Positions 1 through 12,140 of a stretch of DNA of 64,000 nucleotides are shown here, piece by piece. The notes under the pieces are model-generated. The model was given only the letters and a program-made list of their open reading frames with translations, had not been told where the DNA came from and searched no databases. The position numbers and the translations under genes are program-made. Every line of letters starts with the position of its first letter. Position 1 is the stretch's first letter. Source of the DNA: Nostoc sp. LPT (GTDB lineage Bacteria > Cyanobacteriota > Cyanobacteriia > Cyanobacteriales > Nostocaceae); the NCBI RefSeq assembly GCF_017115165.1, contig NZ_JABXKF010000015.1, forward strand, positions 1-64,000. Direction: 5' to 3'.

Positions 1-1
1 T

Positions 2-231
2 GAATTTAAGCGGCAACCAATTAACGACACTGCCAGAAGCGATCGCCCGCCTGCAACAACTCACTTCCCTAGATTTAAGGGACAACCAATTAACGACACT
101 GCCAGAAGCGATCGCCCGCCTGCAACAACTCACTTCCCTAGATTTAAGGGACAACCAATTAACGACACTGCCAGAAGCGATCGCCCACCTGGAAAAACTC
201 ACTTCCCTAAATTTAAGGGACAACCCCATCG
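2..231 (+). repeat. 69-bp tandem repeats encoding leucine-rich repeats
   Basis: The block beginning CAACCAATTAACGACAC recurs at 14, 83 and 152, with a diverged unit at 221: an exact 69-bp period (23 residues). The first three units each carry a GCGATCGCC site, and the fourth has the same site after a CAC variant. Near-identity at DNA level indicates recent expansion of the LRR domain. Confidence 0.9.
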
Positions 232-3200
232 AAAAGCCACCACCAGAAATTGTTGCAAAAGGTATTAAGGCGATTAGAGATTATTTTCGACAACTGGAAG
301 CAGAAGGCACAGATTATCTGTACGAGGCAAAGTTACTAATAGTTGGCGAAGGAGGAGCAGGGAAGACAACACTGGCGAAGAAAATTGAAGACCAAAATTA
401 TCAACTCCGAGAGGAAGACTCCACGAAGGGAATTGAGGTGATCCACTGGAGATTCCCAATGGAAAATGGGCGAGAATTTCGAGTCAACATTTGGGACTTT
501 GGGGGGCAAGAGATTTACCATGCTACTCACCAGTTTTTCCTTACTAAACGTTCTCTCTATGTTTTAGTAGCAGATACTCGTAAAGAAGAGACGGATTTTT
601 ATTATTGGCTAAATGTGGTGGAAATGTTGAGCGATAATAGTCCCCTGCTAATCATCAAAAATGAGAAGCAAAACCGCCACAGAGAAATCAATGAACGTGA
701 GTTACGGGGGCAGTTTACTAATTTGAAGGAGACTTTATCAACAAACCTTGCTACCAACAGAGGTTTAGAACAAGTTTTAGAACAAATCAAGCATTATGTT
801 AAAAACCTACCTCACATTGGCAGTCCCCTCCCGAAAACCTGGGTTAGAGTCCGGGAAGCTTTGGAGAGTGACCCACGCAATTACATCAGCTTGGATGAAT
901 ATTTGAACATCTGCCAACAAAATGGGTTCACTCAAAGAAATGACAAGTTGCGGTTGAGCAGCTATCTGCACGATTTAGGGGTATGCTTGCACTTTCAGGA
1001 AGACCCACTTTTGAACAAGACCGTCATCCTCAAACCCAAGTGGGGAACTGATGCAGTCTACAAAGTGCTGGATAATGAAAAAGTGATTCGCAAACTGGGC
1101 AGTTTCACATGGTCTGACTTGGCAAACATCTGGTGTGAAGACGAATACGCCCCAATGCATGATGAACTCTTGCGCCTGATGATCAACTTCAAGCTGTGTT
1201 ACAAAATTCCTGGAAGCCAAGGAAAGTATATTGCCCCACAACTGCTATCTGCTAATCAACCCTCTTATGATTGGAATGAAACCGACAACCTGATTCTGCG
1301 TTATGCTTACGAGTTCGTGCCTAAAGGGATTATTACGCAGTTCATTGTCGCTATGCATGAGTTGATTAATGAACAACAATGTGTCTGGAAAAGCGGCGTC
1401 GTTTTCAGCAAAGACCAGACAAAGGCAGAGGTAATTGAATATTACCACAGGCGAGAGATTAAGATTCGGATCTCAGGCCGCCACAAAAGAGATTTGATGA
1501 TCATAGTTACATATCAATTAGATAAAATTCATGCTTCTTACAGGGGACTGAAATACAACAAGTTAATCCCCTGTAATTGTGCCACTTGCAAAAATAATCA
1601 AGAACCACATTTTTATCAATTTGAAATTTTACGGCAATTTGTAGTAAATAGACTAGACAGAATTCAATGTCAAAAAAGTTATCAAATGGTTAATGTATTA
1701 GGTTTGATTGATGATATTGACGATAGAAGGCTCATGGAAAACAAATCAGATAACATACCTATTTCAATATCATTAAATCAAAATTCTAGTAAATTTAAAA
1801 GTTATATCGAGCAAGTAAAACAAGGTGATGATGTGTTATATGAAGCTAAGATACTGATAGTAGGTGAACCAGGCGCAGGTAAGACATCACTGATGAGAAA
1901 ATTGATAGATCCTAATTATAAAGTAATTCCTAAAATTGAAGAAGCGACTTTAGGAATTAATGTTTATTCTGGCTGGGAATTTCCATATTATAAAGATAAG
2001 CTTACTAGTTTTAATGCTAATATATGGGATTTTGGAGGGCAAGAAATTCAGTATACAATACATCAATTCTTTTTAACTAAGTCGTTCATTATATGTGCTA
2101 GTAGTAGATGATAGGAAACAGCGTACAGAGTTTGATTATTGGTTCAATATCATTAAAATACTTGGAGGAAATAGCCCTATTTTAGTTGTTTTTAATGAAA
2201 TAGGATCTTCATCTAGTACTAATTTTGATTTAAACACTTATAGAGAACATTATAAAGAAGTTCTTATTGAACGTTGTGATGTTAATTTAGCGGCTGAAGA
2301 TGGACGTTTTCAATATTTACTATCCAAAGTACAAGAAATGGTTTGTAAACTAGAACATGTTGGTGATAGACTTCCTATAAAGTGGATACAAGTCCGTGAA
2401 GAATTAGAGAAGTTAAAAAAGAATTTTAATTATATTAGGTTAAGTGAGTATTGTGATATTTGTCGAAGTAATGATATTTTAGAAGAATCAGATCATTTAT
2501 TATTAAGTAGTTATTTACATGATTTAGGAATAATACTTCATTTTCAAAATGATAGTGAATTACATGACTTAGTGTTTCTAAATCCCCAGTGGGTTGCAAA
2601 TGCAATATATACTGTTTTATCAGATAGAGATTTGCATAATAAGGGAGGTAAATTTAATAAAACATGGCTGTTTAAACGTTGGGATAAGAAAGGTTATATT
2701 TATGAGCAAAAAAATATATTATTAAATTTAATGAAAAAGAATAATTTTGATATTTGTTATGAGTTACAATTGCAAGATAAAGATGATAAATATTATATTG
2801 CCCCTCAATTGTTACCAATCGAAAAGCCATATTTTAGTTGGAATAATAAAAATAATTTAAACTTTCGTTTTCAATATCCCTTCATGCCAAAAGGCATAAT
2901 CGTGCAGTTAATTGTGCGCTTATCCACTTACATTGCCCAAGAGAATGGCAGAGATTTAGTATGGCAAAAAGGAGCTATTTTTATAAAAAATGATTTAAAC
3001 AGAAATCAAGCGTATAGTATCCAAAACATAGACATTACTAAAGCAGAGGTAATAGAGAATTTCAATACAAAAAAAGGACTGAACGTAATCAATATTAGAG
3101 TATCAGGATCGCCTCAAGAAAGAAAAGCGTTACTTACTATAATCTTGAAAGAAATAAGAGAAATACATAATAAATTTAAAAATTTAGTTGTGAACGAATT

Positions 3201-3780
3201 GATTCCTTGTAATTGTCAAATTTGCAACAATAATACTGAACCATTCTTTTATGATTATTATCTTTTATGTAAATATATAAAAAATAAAATCCTTGAAGTT
3301 AGATGTGAGGAAAGTACGAAAATGGTAAAAATTTTGTATTTGATAGATGATGTCATCGAGATAAACCAATTAAATCAACCAATTATGAACCCACAAATTT
3401 CACCTGCTGAACGTGGAATAGCTCTTGCTATGGCTCTAGCGGTCTTAATAGTCTTTATTGTTCTTGTACTAAACCCACGAGCAATGGAAGGTGGTACTCT
3501 AGCAATAATTAGATTTTTAGCAGCCGCATTTGCTGGGATATCAGGTTATTTATTGACAGGTAGTCTTGGTTTAGAAGCATATGTACCTTTAAGCAAAACT
3601 AATATTAAAGCTACAGGGGCATTTGCGGCGTTTGTCCTTGTATTACTTCTATTCTTTTATGGAGTCCCAGCATCCGAAAATTCAGATAAACCCAAGCCTA
3701 TTTCAGATGCGAAGACAACCATCACAGCGATCGCCAGCGTGAATCAACAGAGCGATCGCACTGAAAGATTTACTAATTAA
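3..3780 (+). pseudogene. LRR-Roc-COR-Roc-COR transmembrane protein, 5' truncated and frameshifted
   Basis: The reading frame is open from the window edge, so the N-terminus is missing. It starts with 23-residue leucine-rich repeats (to about 240). A Roc GTPase follows with P-loop GEGGAGKTTL (about 345-375) and DFGGQE switch (about 498-515), then a COR region with a CxxC-like patch near 1570-1590. At 1850-2080 a second Roc begins (P-loop GEPGAGKTSL, DFGGQE), followed by a second COR. The C-terminus (about 3420-3680) has three hydrophobic segments. The frame breaks at about 2082, where one extra T after an AAG codon gives a stop at 2109-2111; the next frame resumes exactly the expected Roc sequence (RSLYVLVVDD) and runs to 3780. 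Repaired, this would be a protein of more than 1250 residues. The second half is clearly more AT-rich than the first. Roc-COR proteins act as GTP-controlled signalling or conflict NTPases (family knowledge); the role here is inferred. A sequencing error is the main alternative to a pseudogene. Confidence 0.8.
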
Positions 3781-3959
3781 AAGCGATCGCACCACCCCAA
3801 CATCTTACTGTTCTTCACCTTTCTCCTGAAGGAGCGCTTAAACCACATTTTATTGTTGTTGAAGTGCAAACTTCATATCTGTCAACTCTAATTTTCCGAA
3901 TAAATACTGTTATTGTACTAATGCCAGTCTTTTTTAGTACTGTAAAACTAGCTTATTTC

Positions 3960-4565
3960 CTACCAAATCTGACTTAAATCCAAAACAAACCCAGGTAATA
4001 ACGATTCATCATAAAGTGTCTTAGGGTTATCTAATTTCTCAACCGCAATATTAGGACGATAAATAAAAACTTGGCGTTGTTTTCTATCAATTAACCAACC
4101 AAGTTGTGTGCCATTATCAATATACTCTTGCATCTTGTCTTGCAAAATTCGCAAGTTGTCGTTCTCAGAACGCAATTCAATCACAAACTCAGGACAAATT
4201 GGTGCAAATTTTTTTCGCAGTTCCAATGGTATGTCTTCCCAGCGATCGCGTTTTATCCACGCTGCATCGGGCGATCGCACTGCACCATTAGGCAAAGTAA
4301 ACCCACCACTGGAACCAAAGCCTACACCTGTACCATCTTGCTTTGTCCAAATACCCAACTGAACAATAATGTCAAAGTTATGCTGATCGGTTTCGGAACC
4401 AGTAGGTGGCATAATCATTAATTCTCCCACAGCATTACGTTCGATACGAAAGTCGGGGTTTAACTGACAAAACTCGTAAAATTGATCTTCGGTTAATGCG
4501 ATCGCAGGTTGCAATTGCAAAACCATTGGTATAATTTCTGTGACTACAGGTAAATTGGTGGTCAT
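3960..4565 (-). CDS. Uma2 family (DUF820) restriction-endonuclease-like protein
   Basis: A 201-residue protein of the Uma2/DUF820 family, which is strongly expanded in cyanobacteria and has the PD-(D/E)XK nuclease fold; biological substrates are mostly unknown. Visible family landmarks are ELMIMPPTG near residue 48, SPDAAWI near 97 and PEFVIELRS near 122, followed by a K in the DKMQEY segment. This gives the D...ExK-like layout of the fold. The length is typical. It is a single gene on the minus strand, convergent with the upstream Roc-COR gene. The ATG at 4565 is the natural start. It is unrelated at close range to the two identical Uma2 copies in the cassette region. Confidence 0.85.
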   Translation of the reverse strand: MTTNLPVVTEIIPMVLQLQPAIALTEDQFYEFCQLNPDFRIERNAVGELMIMPPTGSETDQHNFDIIVQLGIWTKQDGTGVGFGSSGGFTLPNGAVRSPDAAWIKRDRWEDIPLELRKKFAPICPEFVIELRSENDNLRILQDKMQEYIDNGTQLGWLIDRKQRQVFIYRPNIAVEKLDNPKTLYDESLLPGFVLDLSQIW

Positions 4566-4768
4566 AATTGCTGTTTGGCTACTTCACTTGCTTTCACTAT
4601 AATCTCTTCACGCTCTAGGCGCTTTGCGAATGCGTCTACATGAATTGCCCTTACCTAAAAATCTATTTCAACTCAATAATGCCAAAATTTTAGGGGTGGT
4701 TATGAAACCACCCCTTTATTCTCCTAATATTTAGAATTTATTTGCAGATCCCTTAATGGGAAGTTAAT

Positions 4769-6382
4769 TTACTCAGAAATGTTAATCGAACTTTCAACTT
4801 GAGAAGTCGCCAGTGTTGGTGTAGAAAAAATACGCCAGTACAGACTTGATGGTTGTTGATGAGCAATAACTGGTAGAACTTGACGAGCATGGGCGGCTAA
4901 TTCTACTGCTTTCACATCATAAGTCTGCGTTGCTAATTTTGGATAAAACCCGATTCCGATGATTGGCAGTAGCAAACAAGCGGTAATAAATATTTCGCGG
5001 GGTTTGACATCAGATATTACAGCATCCAAGTGCAACTCTTTATTTTGCTCCCCGTAGAACACTTGACGCAGCATCGATAGTAAATAAATCGGTGTCAAAA
5101 TCACGCCAACTGCTGACAGCAGCACGACTACAACTTTGAAGCTGGAACTGTAAACATCACTGCTGGCGATACCCAGAAACACCATCAACTCACCCACGAA
5201 ACCACTCATTCCGGGTAAGGCGAGAGAAGCCATTGAACCAATGGTAAATAGAGCAAAGGTTTTGGGCATTACCTTAGCCATACCGCCCATTTTATCCATC
5301 ATCAAAGTATGGGTGCGATCGTAAGTCACGCCAGACAGGAAGAACAAGCTAGCAGCAATCAACCCGTGGGAAACCATCTGTAACACTGCACCACTGATAC
5401 CCAGCTCTGTGTAAGAGGCAATCCCAATCAGCACAAACCCCATGTGAGCAATTGAAGAGTAAGCCAAGCGGCGTTTGAGATTGGTTTGAGCAAAGGCACA
5501 GCAAGCACCGTAGACAATGTTAACCACACCCAAAACTGCTAACACTGGGGCAAAAGTCACATGGGCATTGGGCAACATTTCTACATTGAAGCGGATCAGA
5601 GCATAACCACCCATTTTTAACAACACACCAGCCAAAATCATTGAACCGGGTGCTGATGCTTCACCGTGGGCATCAGGTAGCCAAGTGTGTAAAGGGAAAA
5701 TCGGCATTTTCACACCGAAGGCAATTAAGAAACCTGCATAAACCAACAATTCCAAGGTTTTGGGGTATTCTTTCATTCCTAGAGTCGCCATATCGAAAGT
5801 GACGGTATCTCCAGAGAAGACAAGTGCAAAACCGGCAATCAAGATAAATATTGATGCGGCGGCGGTGTAAAGAATGAATTTGGTAGCGGCATAACGGCGG
5901 TTCTGTCCTCCCCAGATGGAAATCAGCAGGTAAACCGGCACTAATTCGATTTCCCACATTAGGAAGAATAACAGCAAATCTTGGGCGACAAATACGCCAA
6001 GTTGGGCGCTGTACATCGCTAACATCAAACCATAAAATAATCGCGGCTTGGTGGTAACTTTCCAAGCCGCGAATATTGCGAGGGTATTTATTAAGCCTGT
6101 CAGAAGCAGTAAGGGCATCGATAAACCATCAACCCCCACAGCCCAATGCAAACCCAACTGCGTTATCCAAGGATAGTTTTCTATAAGTTGGAGTCTTGAA
6201 CTCTGGAAGTCGTACTCATACCAAAAGGCATAAATTATTAGTGCAAAGTCAGCGATCGCAACTCCCAGACTATACCACCGAACAGTTCTACCTTCCTTGT
6301 CTGGGATCAGGGGGATGGCTAAGGTAGCCACCAAGGGTAAGAGGATTATGGCTGTTAGCCAGGGAAATTCAATAGTATTCAT
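4769..6382 (-). CDS. ndhD: NAD(P)H-quinone oxidoreductase chain 4 (NdhD)
   Basis: A 537-residue, highly hydrophobic proton-pumping subunit of the thylakoid NDH-1 complex, homologous to bacterial NuoM. Family signatures include the [17 protein letters not shown] segment, the [11 protein letters not shown] loop and [13 protein letters not shown], all in the expected order, with about 14 membrane spans. I place the start at the ATG at 6382 (MNTIEFPWL); the frame can be extended to a TTG at 6394, but the second ndhD in this window also begins close to the FPWLTAI segment. No other ndh gene is adjacent. Paralogue choice (respiratory NdhD1/2 or CO2-uptake types) cannot be settled by eye, but both copies here resemble NdhD1/NdhD2 rather than the divergent NdhD3/4. 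Confidence 0.93.
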   Translation of the reverse strand: MNTIEFPWLTAIILLPLVATLAIPLIPDKEGRTVRWYSLGVAIADFALIIYAFWYEYDFQSSRLQLIENYPWITQLGLHWAVGVDGLSMPLLLLTGLINTLAIFAAWKVTTKPRLFYGLMLAMYSAQLGVFVAQDLLLFFLMWEIELVPVYLLISIWGGQNRRYAATKFILYTAAASIFILIAGFALVFSGDTVTFDMATLGMKEYPKTLELLVYAGFLIAFGVKMPIFPLHTWLPDAHGEASAPGSMILAGVLLKMGGYALIRFNVEMLPNAHVTFAPVLAVLGVVNIVYGACCAFAQTNLKRRLAYSSIAHMGFVLIGIASYTELGISGAVLQMVSHGLIAASLFFLSGVTYDRTHTLMMDKMGGMAKVMPKTFALFTIGSMASLALPGMSGFVGELMVFLGIASSDVYSSSFKVVVVLLSAVGVILTPIYLLSMLRQVFYGEQNKELHLDAVISDVKPREIFITACLLLPIIGIGFYPKLATQTYDVKAVELAAHARQVLPVIAHQQPSSLYWRIFSTPTLATSQVESSINISE

Positions 6383-6664
6383 CACTTCTGACAATCAGTT
6401 TGCCTTATCACTTTTAGTTTCACTATATTAAGTAATCAATACTTTTGTAAATATTCTTTAACTCTAAAATATTAAATTTTTGACAAAGATAAGAACATAT
6501 ACTCATTGAATGTCAAATTTTCAGGATAAATAAGAATAAATACTTATCGAGTTTTGACGATTCCATTCTAAATGTAAACTTTTGCAACGTCAACAAAAAA
6601 CGGCAGCTTAAGCCACCGTTACAATACAGTTACATTTCCTGCTTTAGCCGAATTGTCAGGGCTT

Positions 6665-6745
6665 ATGAATTTCGTCGAACAATTGCAGCAAGTCCCAGAC
6701 TATAAGCACATCCAGGGACGAAGACATGAATTATGGTTGGTATAA
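6665..6745 (+). pseudogene. ISAs1-type transposase N-terminal fragment
   Basis: An ATG opens 26 codons reading MNFVEQLQQVPDYKHIQG then RRHELWLV before TAA. This matches the start of ISAs1/H-repeat transposases (pattern L..VPD.R...G.RH.L). Nothing of the catalytic domain follows, so it is only a relic. Confidence 0.5.
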
Positions 6746-6845
6746 AAAATTAGTGAGATGGCGATCGTACAGCAATTAATATCCGAAGTCTAAGATGGGC
6801 TACCTTATGCACTTTGACGTAAACTTTCTCGATCTCGAAGATTTA

Positions 6846-7075
6846 TCATACTAATTCAGTGTCTTTCACTGCCAAAAACTCATGTAATTCTTCTATAGTG
6901 AGTGAAGTATGGTAAAGATTAGGTTCGATTTTATAAACTTCGACAAAAGAGGCGATCGCTTCATTAAGTTGCTTGATCGCTGCTTCTTGATTTATCCCTT
7001 GTCCTACCAGTCATTTTCTAAGTATAAAGCAACCCAATAACCCGCACTCTTTCGCAAAACTGTTGTGTAGAAGTC
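6846..7075 (-). pseudogene. HicB-like antitoxin remnant, frameshifted
   Basis: Read on the minus strand, one frame gives AGYWVALYLEND and, after a frame change near 7014, VGQGINQEAAIKQLNEAIAS followed by FVEVYKIEP and LTIEELHEFLA to a TGA at 6846-6848. This is the layout of HicB-type (partial RNase H fold) antitoxins. No start codon or HicA partner is visible. The family assignment is by pattern only. Confidence 0.45.
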
Positions 7076-7280
7076 CATAAATGTTTTCTAATGCAGTATT
7101 TCAATTCTGTGGTCACTTTATCTTTTGAAAATATTATTTGCTGGGAATCTGCGGAGTCATCGCATTGGAGAATTTAGAAGTGCAAACACGGCTTAATCTT
7201 AAGAAAATATTTAGGTATTAAATATAACTTGTTTTTACGTGTAGCTTTGTACTACAAATTAAGTTTGTTAAATACTGAAT

Positions 7281-9080
7281 ATGAGCATTACACCTCGCGG
7301 AATGAGCGTTACAGAAGCTTATCGGCTCTATCGCTCAGGTAGTTTATTAGTAAATAGAAAGTATTAAAGAAAGCTTGTATGGACGGTTTCAGAAAAAGAA
7401 AAACTAATTGGAAGTATTTTAAAAGGATATCCTATCCCATTGATTTTATTAGCAGAACGCCCTCAGATACACGGTAGTGGCAAATATGAAATTATTGATG
7501 GAATGCAACGTCTTAATGCAATTTTTAGTTTTATCGAAAATTCGTTTAGTTTTGATAATGAATATTTTGATATCGATGAATTTTCTTATGCTAAACAATT
7601 AGCAATTGATAGTATTCTGAAAATTCCAATTAACAAAAAAGATGATAAAAAACAAGCAATAAAGTTGCTATCTGGAAAAGAATGTGCCGATATTTTAGAT
7701 TATCAACTTGCAATAACGGTATATACTGCAATGGCAGAAGAAGACATTACAGAAGTATTTGGTCGTATTAATTCTAGTGGTAAACACTTAAGTAGCCAAG
7801 AAAAAAGACAAGCGGGTGTAACAACTGCATTTGCAGAATTAGTGAGAACAATCTCTATGGAGTTGCGTGGAGATGTTTCAGATAAAGTATTACGTCTTAC
7901 AGATATGCCAGAAATAAGTATTGATTCACAAAAAAGTAATCAAGGTTATAAAATTAAAGCTGAAGATACAATATGGTGTAAACAAGGAGCCTTAACTGCA
8001 AAACTACTTCGTGAAAGCGAAGACGAACAAATGATAGCTGATATTATAGCTTCTATTTTACTCAATGAACCTTTACCAGTAAGTACCGAACGTTTAGATA
8101 GTTTATATGACTTGAGTGGAAAATATTCTCAAGTTTTAGATAGTGCCTTAGCAACCTATGGATTCAAAAAATTAACTCAGGATATAATCACTACATTTGC
8201 AGTAATGCGAGAAACAATAGAAGCCTATAGTTCAGAACCTAAGTCTTTACTGCGTGTTGTCAATCCAAATAGTAATAATCCTATCAGAACGGCATTTTAC
8301 ACTATTTTAATGGCTTTTTTCGACCTAGTTATTCGTAAAGAACTTTCTCCTGTTAATCCAGAAGGTATAATGAATGGTCTCCGAGGACTTCAGAGAAAGT
8401 TGGATTTAAGTAGTCACTACACAACAACAGAAGACCGTAAGAGCAACATTAAGCAAACTATAGGTCTAATTCAAGATTGTTTTGCTAAAAAAGAACCATC
8501 TGCTTTAGGACATGGCGTTGAACTTGTACTTGATCTTGAAAATTCTTTGCGTCGTTCTCGTATAGAAACTTCAAGGTATGAATGTAAGCAAGGGTTACTC
8601 GATTTATCTCCAAAAAGAAACCTAAATAAAGATTTACTAGAAAGAATTGTTGAAACTATATGTGGAATAGCAAACTTAGGGTCAGATAGCGATGGATATA
8701 TTCATATTGGAGTTACTGACTCTCAAAAAGATGCTGATAAAATCGAAATACAAGATAAGGTAAGACCTATTGAAATTAATGGAAGATATGTTGTAGGAAT
8801 TGATAGAGAAGCAAAGTTATAAAAACAAACTATCGAGCAATATGTGAGATTATTGACGAATACGATTCAGAATTCTGCTCTTACAGAAACATTAAAGACG
8901 CAGGTACTAACTAAGTTTGATACGATATCATATAAAGGTCATTCAGTCATTAGGATTACTATCCCGGTACAAACTGAAGTTTCATTTCTTGGAGAAAAAG
9001 CCTTCACGAGGAAAGACTCATCTACAGTTGAGATACAAGGACGTGATTTAATAGCTATTTCTAAGCTTTTTCAAAAATAA
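7281..9080 (+). pseudogene. DUF262 (GmrSD/ParB-like) - AlbA_2 fusion gene with two in-frame TAA codons
   Basis: Starting at the ATG at 7281 the frame reads MSITPRGMSVTEAYRLYRSG, then NRKY, TAA (7365-7367), then RKLVWTVSEKEKLI. This is the N-terminal DUF262 signature in which the stop replaces a residue, probably Gln, of an NRKYQRKLVW-type motif. The frame then stays open for 484 codons: EIIDGMQRLNAI (the DGQQR-like DUF262 motif), FGRINSSGKHLS, and from about 8570 a Schlafen AlbA_2 segment (CKQGLLDLS, ICGIANLGSDSDGYIHIGV). A second in-frame TAA at 8820-8822 precedes 86 codons of the same frame ending at 9080. DUF262 proteins include GmrSD-type nucleases and other antiphage NTPases/nucleases (family knowledge). 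Everything except the two stops is intact, so decay is recent or the stops are errors. Confidence 0.78.
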
Positions 9081-9117
9081 TTGATTTGAAAGGTGGGCAT
9101 TGCCCACCAAACTTTAA

Positions 9118-11784
9118 TTATCTACTAAAACTACTAGCTGGCATACCCAAAATATCCTCAATCTTAGGCATATCTTCCAGCGCAATCACTCTTCCTTCAT
9201 CCTCAAAACCGACGATTTGATCAAAGTTCAAATAGCGATACAAATCATCTGCAAAAGGATGAATTCTCCTCGCCACAATGTCCAAATATTCCTGCACTGT
9301 TGGAAGCCGTCCCAGCAAGGCACAAACTGCGGCTAATTCTGCTGAACCAAGATACACTCGCGCATCTTTACCCATGCGATTATTGAAGTTGCGAGTAGAG
9401 GTAGAAAACACTGTTGTCCCATCAGCAACTCGCGCCTGATTTCCCATGCACAAGCTGCATCCTGGTATTTCTGTCCGCGCACCCGCAGCCCCAAAAATGC
9501 TGTATACACCTTCTTCTTTTAATTGGTGTTCATCCATGCGCGTTGGTGGTGAAATCCACAGGCGAGTTTTCACTTCACCTGCGCCTTCCAAAACTTTCGC
9601 TGTTGCCCGATAATGACCAATATTCGTCATACATGAACCAACGAATACTTCTTGCACTGGATCGTTAGCAACTTCCGATAATAATTTCACATTATCGGGG
9701 TCATTGGGAGCAGCAACAATTGGTTCTTTGATTTCGTTCAAATCAATTTCAATTATTTCGGCATACTCCGCATCAGCATCGCCTTCTAATAACACGGGAT
9801 TTGCTAACCATTCTTCCATCTTGGCCACACGGCGCAGCATGGTACGCGGATCGTGATAGCCGCGTGCGATCATATTTTTCAGCAGCGCAACGTTAGAACG
9901 CAGATATTCCGAAATTGTCTCTACACTCAACTTAATTGTGCATCCGGCACAAGAACGTTCGGCACTAGCATCGGTGAGTTCAAAGGCTTGTTCAACTTTT
10001 AAATCTGGCAAACCTTCTATTTCCAGAATTCGCCCGGAGAAAACGTTTTTCTTATTCTGCTTGTCTGCTGTTAGCAAACCTTTTTGAATTGCCACGTAGG
10101 GAATGGCATTCACGACATCTCGCAGGGTGACACCTGGTTGCAACTCACCTTTAAATCTTACTAAAACTGACTCTGGCATATCTAAAGGCATGACACCCAA
10201 GGCGGCTGCAAAGGCTACCAACCCAGAACCGGCGGGGAAAGAAATACCCAAGGGGAAGCGGGTGTGAGAGTCGCCGCCAGTTCCTACGGTGTCGGATAGC
10301 AGCATCCGGTTTAACCAAGAGTGGATGATACCATCACCGGGACGGAGGGCGACACCGCCACGAGAAGCAAAGAAATCGGGGAGTTCGTGATGGGTTTTGA
10401 TGTCTACTGGTTTGGGATAAGCTGCTGTGTGGCAAAAACTCTGAATCACTAAGTCTGCACTGAAACCAAGACAGGCGAGTTCTTTCAATTCGTCGCGGGT
10501 CATGGGGCCTGTGGTATCTTGAGAACCAACAGTAGTAATGATCGGTTCGCAGGATGTGCCGGGACGCACACCAGGTAATCCACAAGCTTTACCTACCATT
10601 TTCTGTGCTAGACTGTAGCCTTTGCCTGTATCAAAGGCTTGCTGGGGACGGGTAAAGACAGTGCTGGGTTCTAAACCAAGTGCAAGACGAGTTTTGTCGG
10701 TGAGGGTACGTCCGATAAGTAGGGGGATGCGTCCACCTGCGCGGACTTCATCGAGGATGGTATCAGGTTTGAGGGCGAAGGTGGAAATGATTTCGCCTGC
10801 TTCATTGGTGATTTCGCCTTTGTAGGGATGGATGGTAATTACCATGCCGGTTTCTAGTTTGGTGACATCGCACTGAATAGGCAAAGCACCGGCATCTTCT
10901 GCTGTGTTAAAGAAGATAGGCGCGATCGCACCACCTAAAACATAACCCCCAGCGCGTTTGTTTGGCACAAAAGGTATATCATTTCCCATGTGCCACAATA
11001 CTGAGTTGATGGCAGATTTACGCGAGGAACCTGTACCAACTACATCCCCCACGTAAGCTACAGGATGCCCTTTTGTCTTCAACTCGGCAATGGTTTTCAA
11101 ACTTCCCGGTTGCCGTGACTCTAACATCACTAAGGCGTGTAAGGGAATATCTGGGCGAGTTGTGGCGCTTTGGGCGGGCGATAAATCGTCGGTATTGGTT
11201 TCGCCAGGAACTTTAAAAACGGTAACAGTAATCGCTTCTTTTACTGTGGGGCGAGTGGTAAACCATTCAGCTTCCGCCCAAGAGTCAATCACCCGCTTGG
11301 CGAAAGGATTGGTTTTAGACAACTGTAAAACATCATGGAAGGCGTCATACACCAAAAGGATTTTGCTTAAGGCGTTGGCGGCATAAGCGGCGATGGGTTC
11401 CTTTCCTTGTCCACCCATCACTAGAGGTGTTTCAGATGAGTCTGAGACAGATACGGTGGGCCATTGCAGCAGTTCGATTAAAGATTGTACGTTGTAACCA
11501 CCTATCATGGTTCCTAACAATTGCACCGCTTCTATGCGCGAAACCAAGGGACTGGTGATTTCCTTTTTGGCAATCGCGGTGAGAAATCCAGCTTTGACAT
11601 AAGCTGCTGGATCAACACCAGGAGAAATGCGATCGCTTAATAAATGCAATAATATATCCTCTTGACCCTTTGGCGGATTTTTCAGTAATTCACATAATTC
11701 TGAGGTTTGCTTCGCATCCAATGGTAAAGGGGGAATACCGAGTGCTGCTCTTTGGGCAACGTGTTTACGATATGATTCCAGCAT
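9118..11784 (-). CDS. acnB: Bifunctional aconitate hydratase 2 / 2-methylisocitrate dehydratase (AcnB)
   Basis: A cytoplasmic [4Fe-4S] enzyme interconverting citrate and isocitrate in the oxidative TCA branch that supplies 2-oxoglutarate for nitrogen assimilation. It has AcnB domain order: N-terminal HEAT-like domain ([26 protein letters not shown]), swivelling domain, then catalytic domains. Likely cluster cysteines lie in [12 protein letters not shown] and in GCSLCMGNQ near the C-terminus. The start at 11784 (MLESYRKH) matches the E. coli AcnB N-terminus and is preceded by GGAGA about 8 nt upstream; an alternative ATG lies five codons upstream at 11799. At about 888 residues the length is normal for the family. 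It is monocistronic with convergent neighbours. Confidence 0.96.
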   Translation of the reverse strand: MLESYRKHVAQRAALGIPPLPLDAKQTSELCELLKNPPKGQEDILLHLLSDRISPGVDPAAYVKAGFLTAIAKKEITSPLVSRIEAVQLLGTMIGGYNVQSLIELLQWPTVSVSDSSETPLVMGGQGKEPIAAYAANALSKILLVYDAFHDVLQLSKTNPFAKRVIDSWAEAEWFTTRPTVKEAITVTVFKVPGETNTDDLSPAQSATTRPDIPLHALVMLESRQPGSLKTIAELKTKGHPVAYVGDVVGTGSSRKSAINSVLWHMGNDIPFVPNKRAGGYVLGGAIAPIFFNTAEDAGALPIQCDVTKLETGMVITIHPYKGEITNEAGEIISTFALKPDTILDEVRAGGRIPLLIGRTLTDKTRLALGLEPSTVFTRPQQAFDTGKGYSLAQKMVGKACGLPGVRPGTSCEPIITTVGSQDTTGPMTRDELKELACLGFSADLVIQSFCHTAAYPKPVDIKTHHELPDFFASRGGVALRPGDGIIHSWLNRMLLSDTVGTGGDSHTRFPLGISFPAGSGLVAFAAALGVMPLDMPESVLVRFKGELQPGVTLRDVVNAIPYVAIQKGLLTADKQNKKNVFSGRILEIEGLPDLKVEQAFELTDASAERSCAGCTIKLSVETISEYLRSNVALLKNMIARGYHDPRTMLRRVAKMEEWLANPVLLEGDADAEYAEIIEIDLNEIKEPIVAAPNDPDNVKLLSEVANDPVQEVFVGSCMTNIGHYRATAKVLEGAGEVKTRLWISPPTRMDEHQLKEEGVYSIFGAAGARTEIPGCSLCMGNQARVADGTTVFSTSTRNFNNRMGKDARVYLGSAELAAVCALLGRLPTVQEYLDIVARRIHPFADDLYRYLNFDQIVGFEDEGRVIALEDMPKIEDILGMPASSFSR

Positions 11785-11799
11785 TTTTATGTTCTCCAT

Positions 11800-12140
11800 T
11801 GGGATGTTCTACCTTTAATTATGAAATATTTTTAGGTAATACTTGGCTATAAAAGTTTAGCTTACTTTTATTACTAAAAGCCTTACTAGCAATCGGTTTT
11901 TTGCATTTTTTTTATACTTAAAGTTTAGTTTTTGTCAACCGAAGATTTTTACACTTTGATAGAATACGAGCAACACTGAACAGGGTTGCTGTATCCGAGT
12001 TACTTAAAAATTAATTAATCCAAATTGGCGGTGATTAGTTGAGTAGGTACAGAACTCCATCCCCAACCCCCTAAGAGGAAGCAAGGAGCTTGCTCTGATT
12101 AACTTATTTGATTATGAAAAGCTGTAATGATTTATCTTTA
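11800..12140. other. Intergenic, acnB 5' region
   Basis: About 340 bp of AT-rich sequence. It should contain the acnB promoter near 11800-11950. A C-rich stretch (ATCCCCAACCCCCTAAGAGG, about 12058-12077) resembles debris of dispersed repeats. No gene is seen. Confidence 0.5.

Larger units (their letters stand above)
6383..7280. other. Gene-poor interval with two degraded gene remnants
   Basis: About 900 bp between ndhD and the DUF262 gene. It contains the 5' region of ndhD, a 26-codon transposase fragment (6665-6745) and a decayed HicB-like antitoxin on the minus strand (6846-7075). No intact gene is seen. The stretch 7080-7280 is AT-rich and probably holds the promoter of the following gene. 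Confidence 0.6.
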
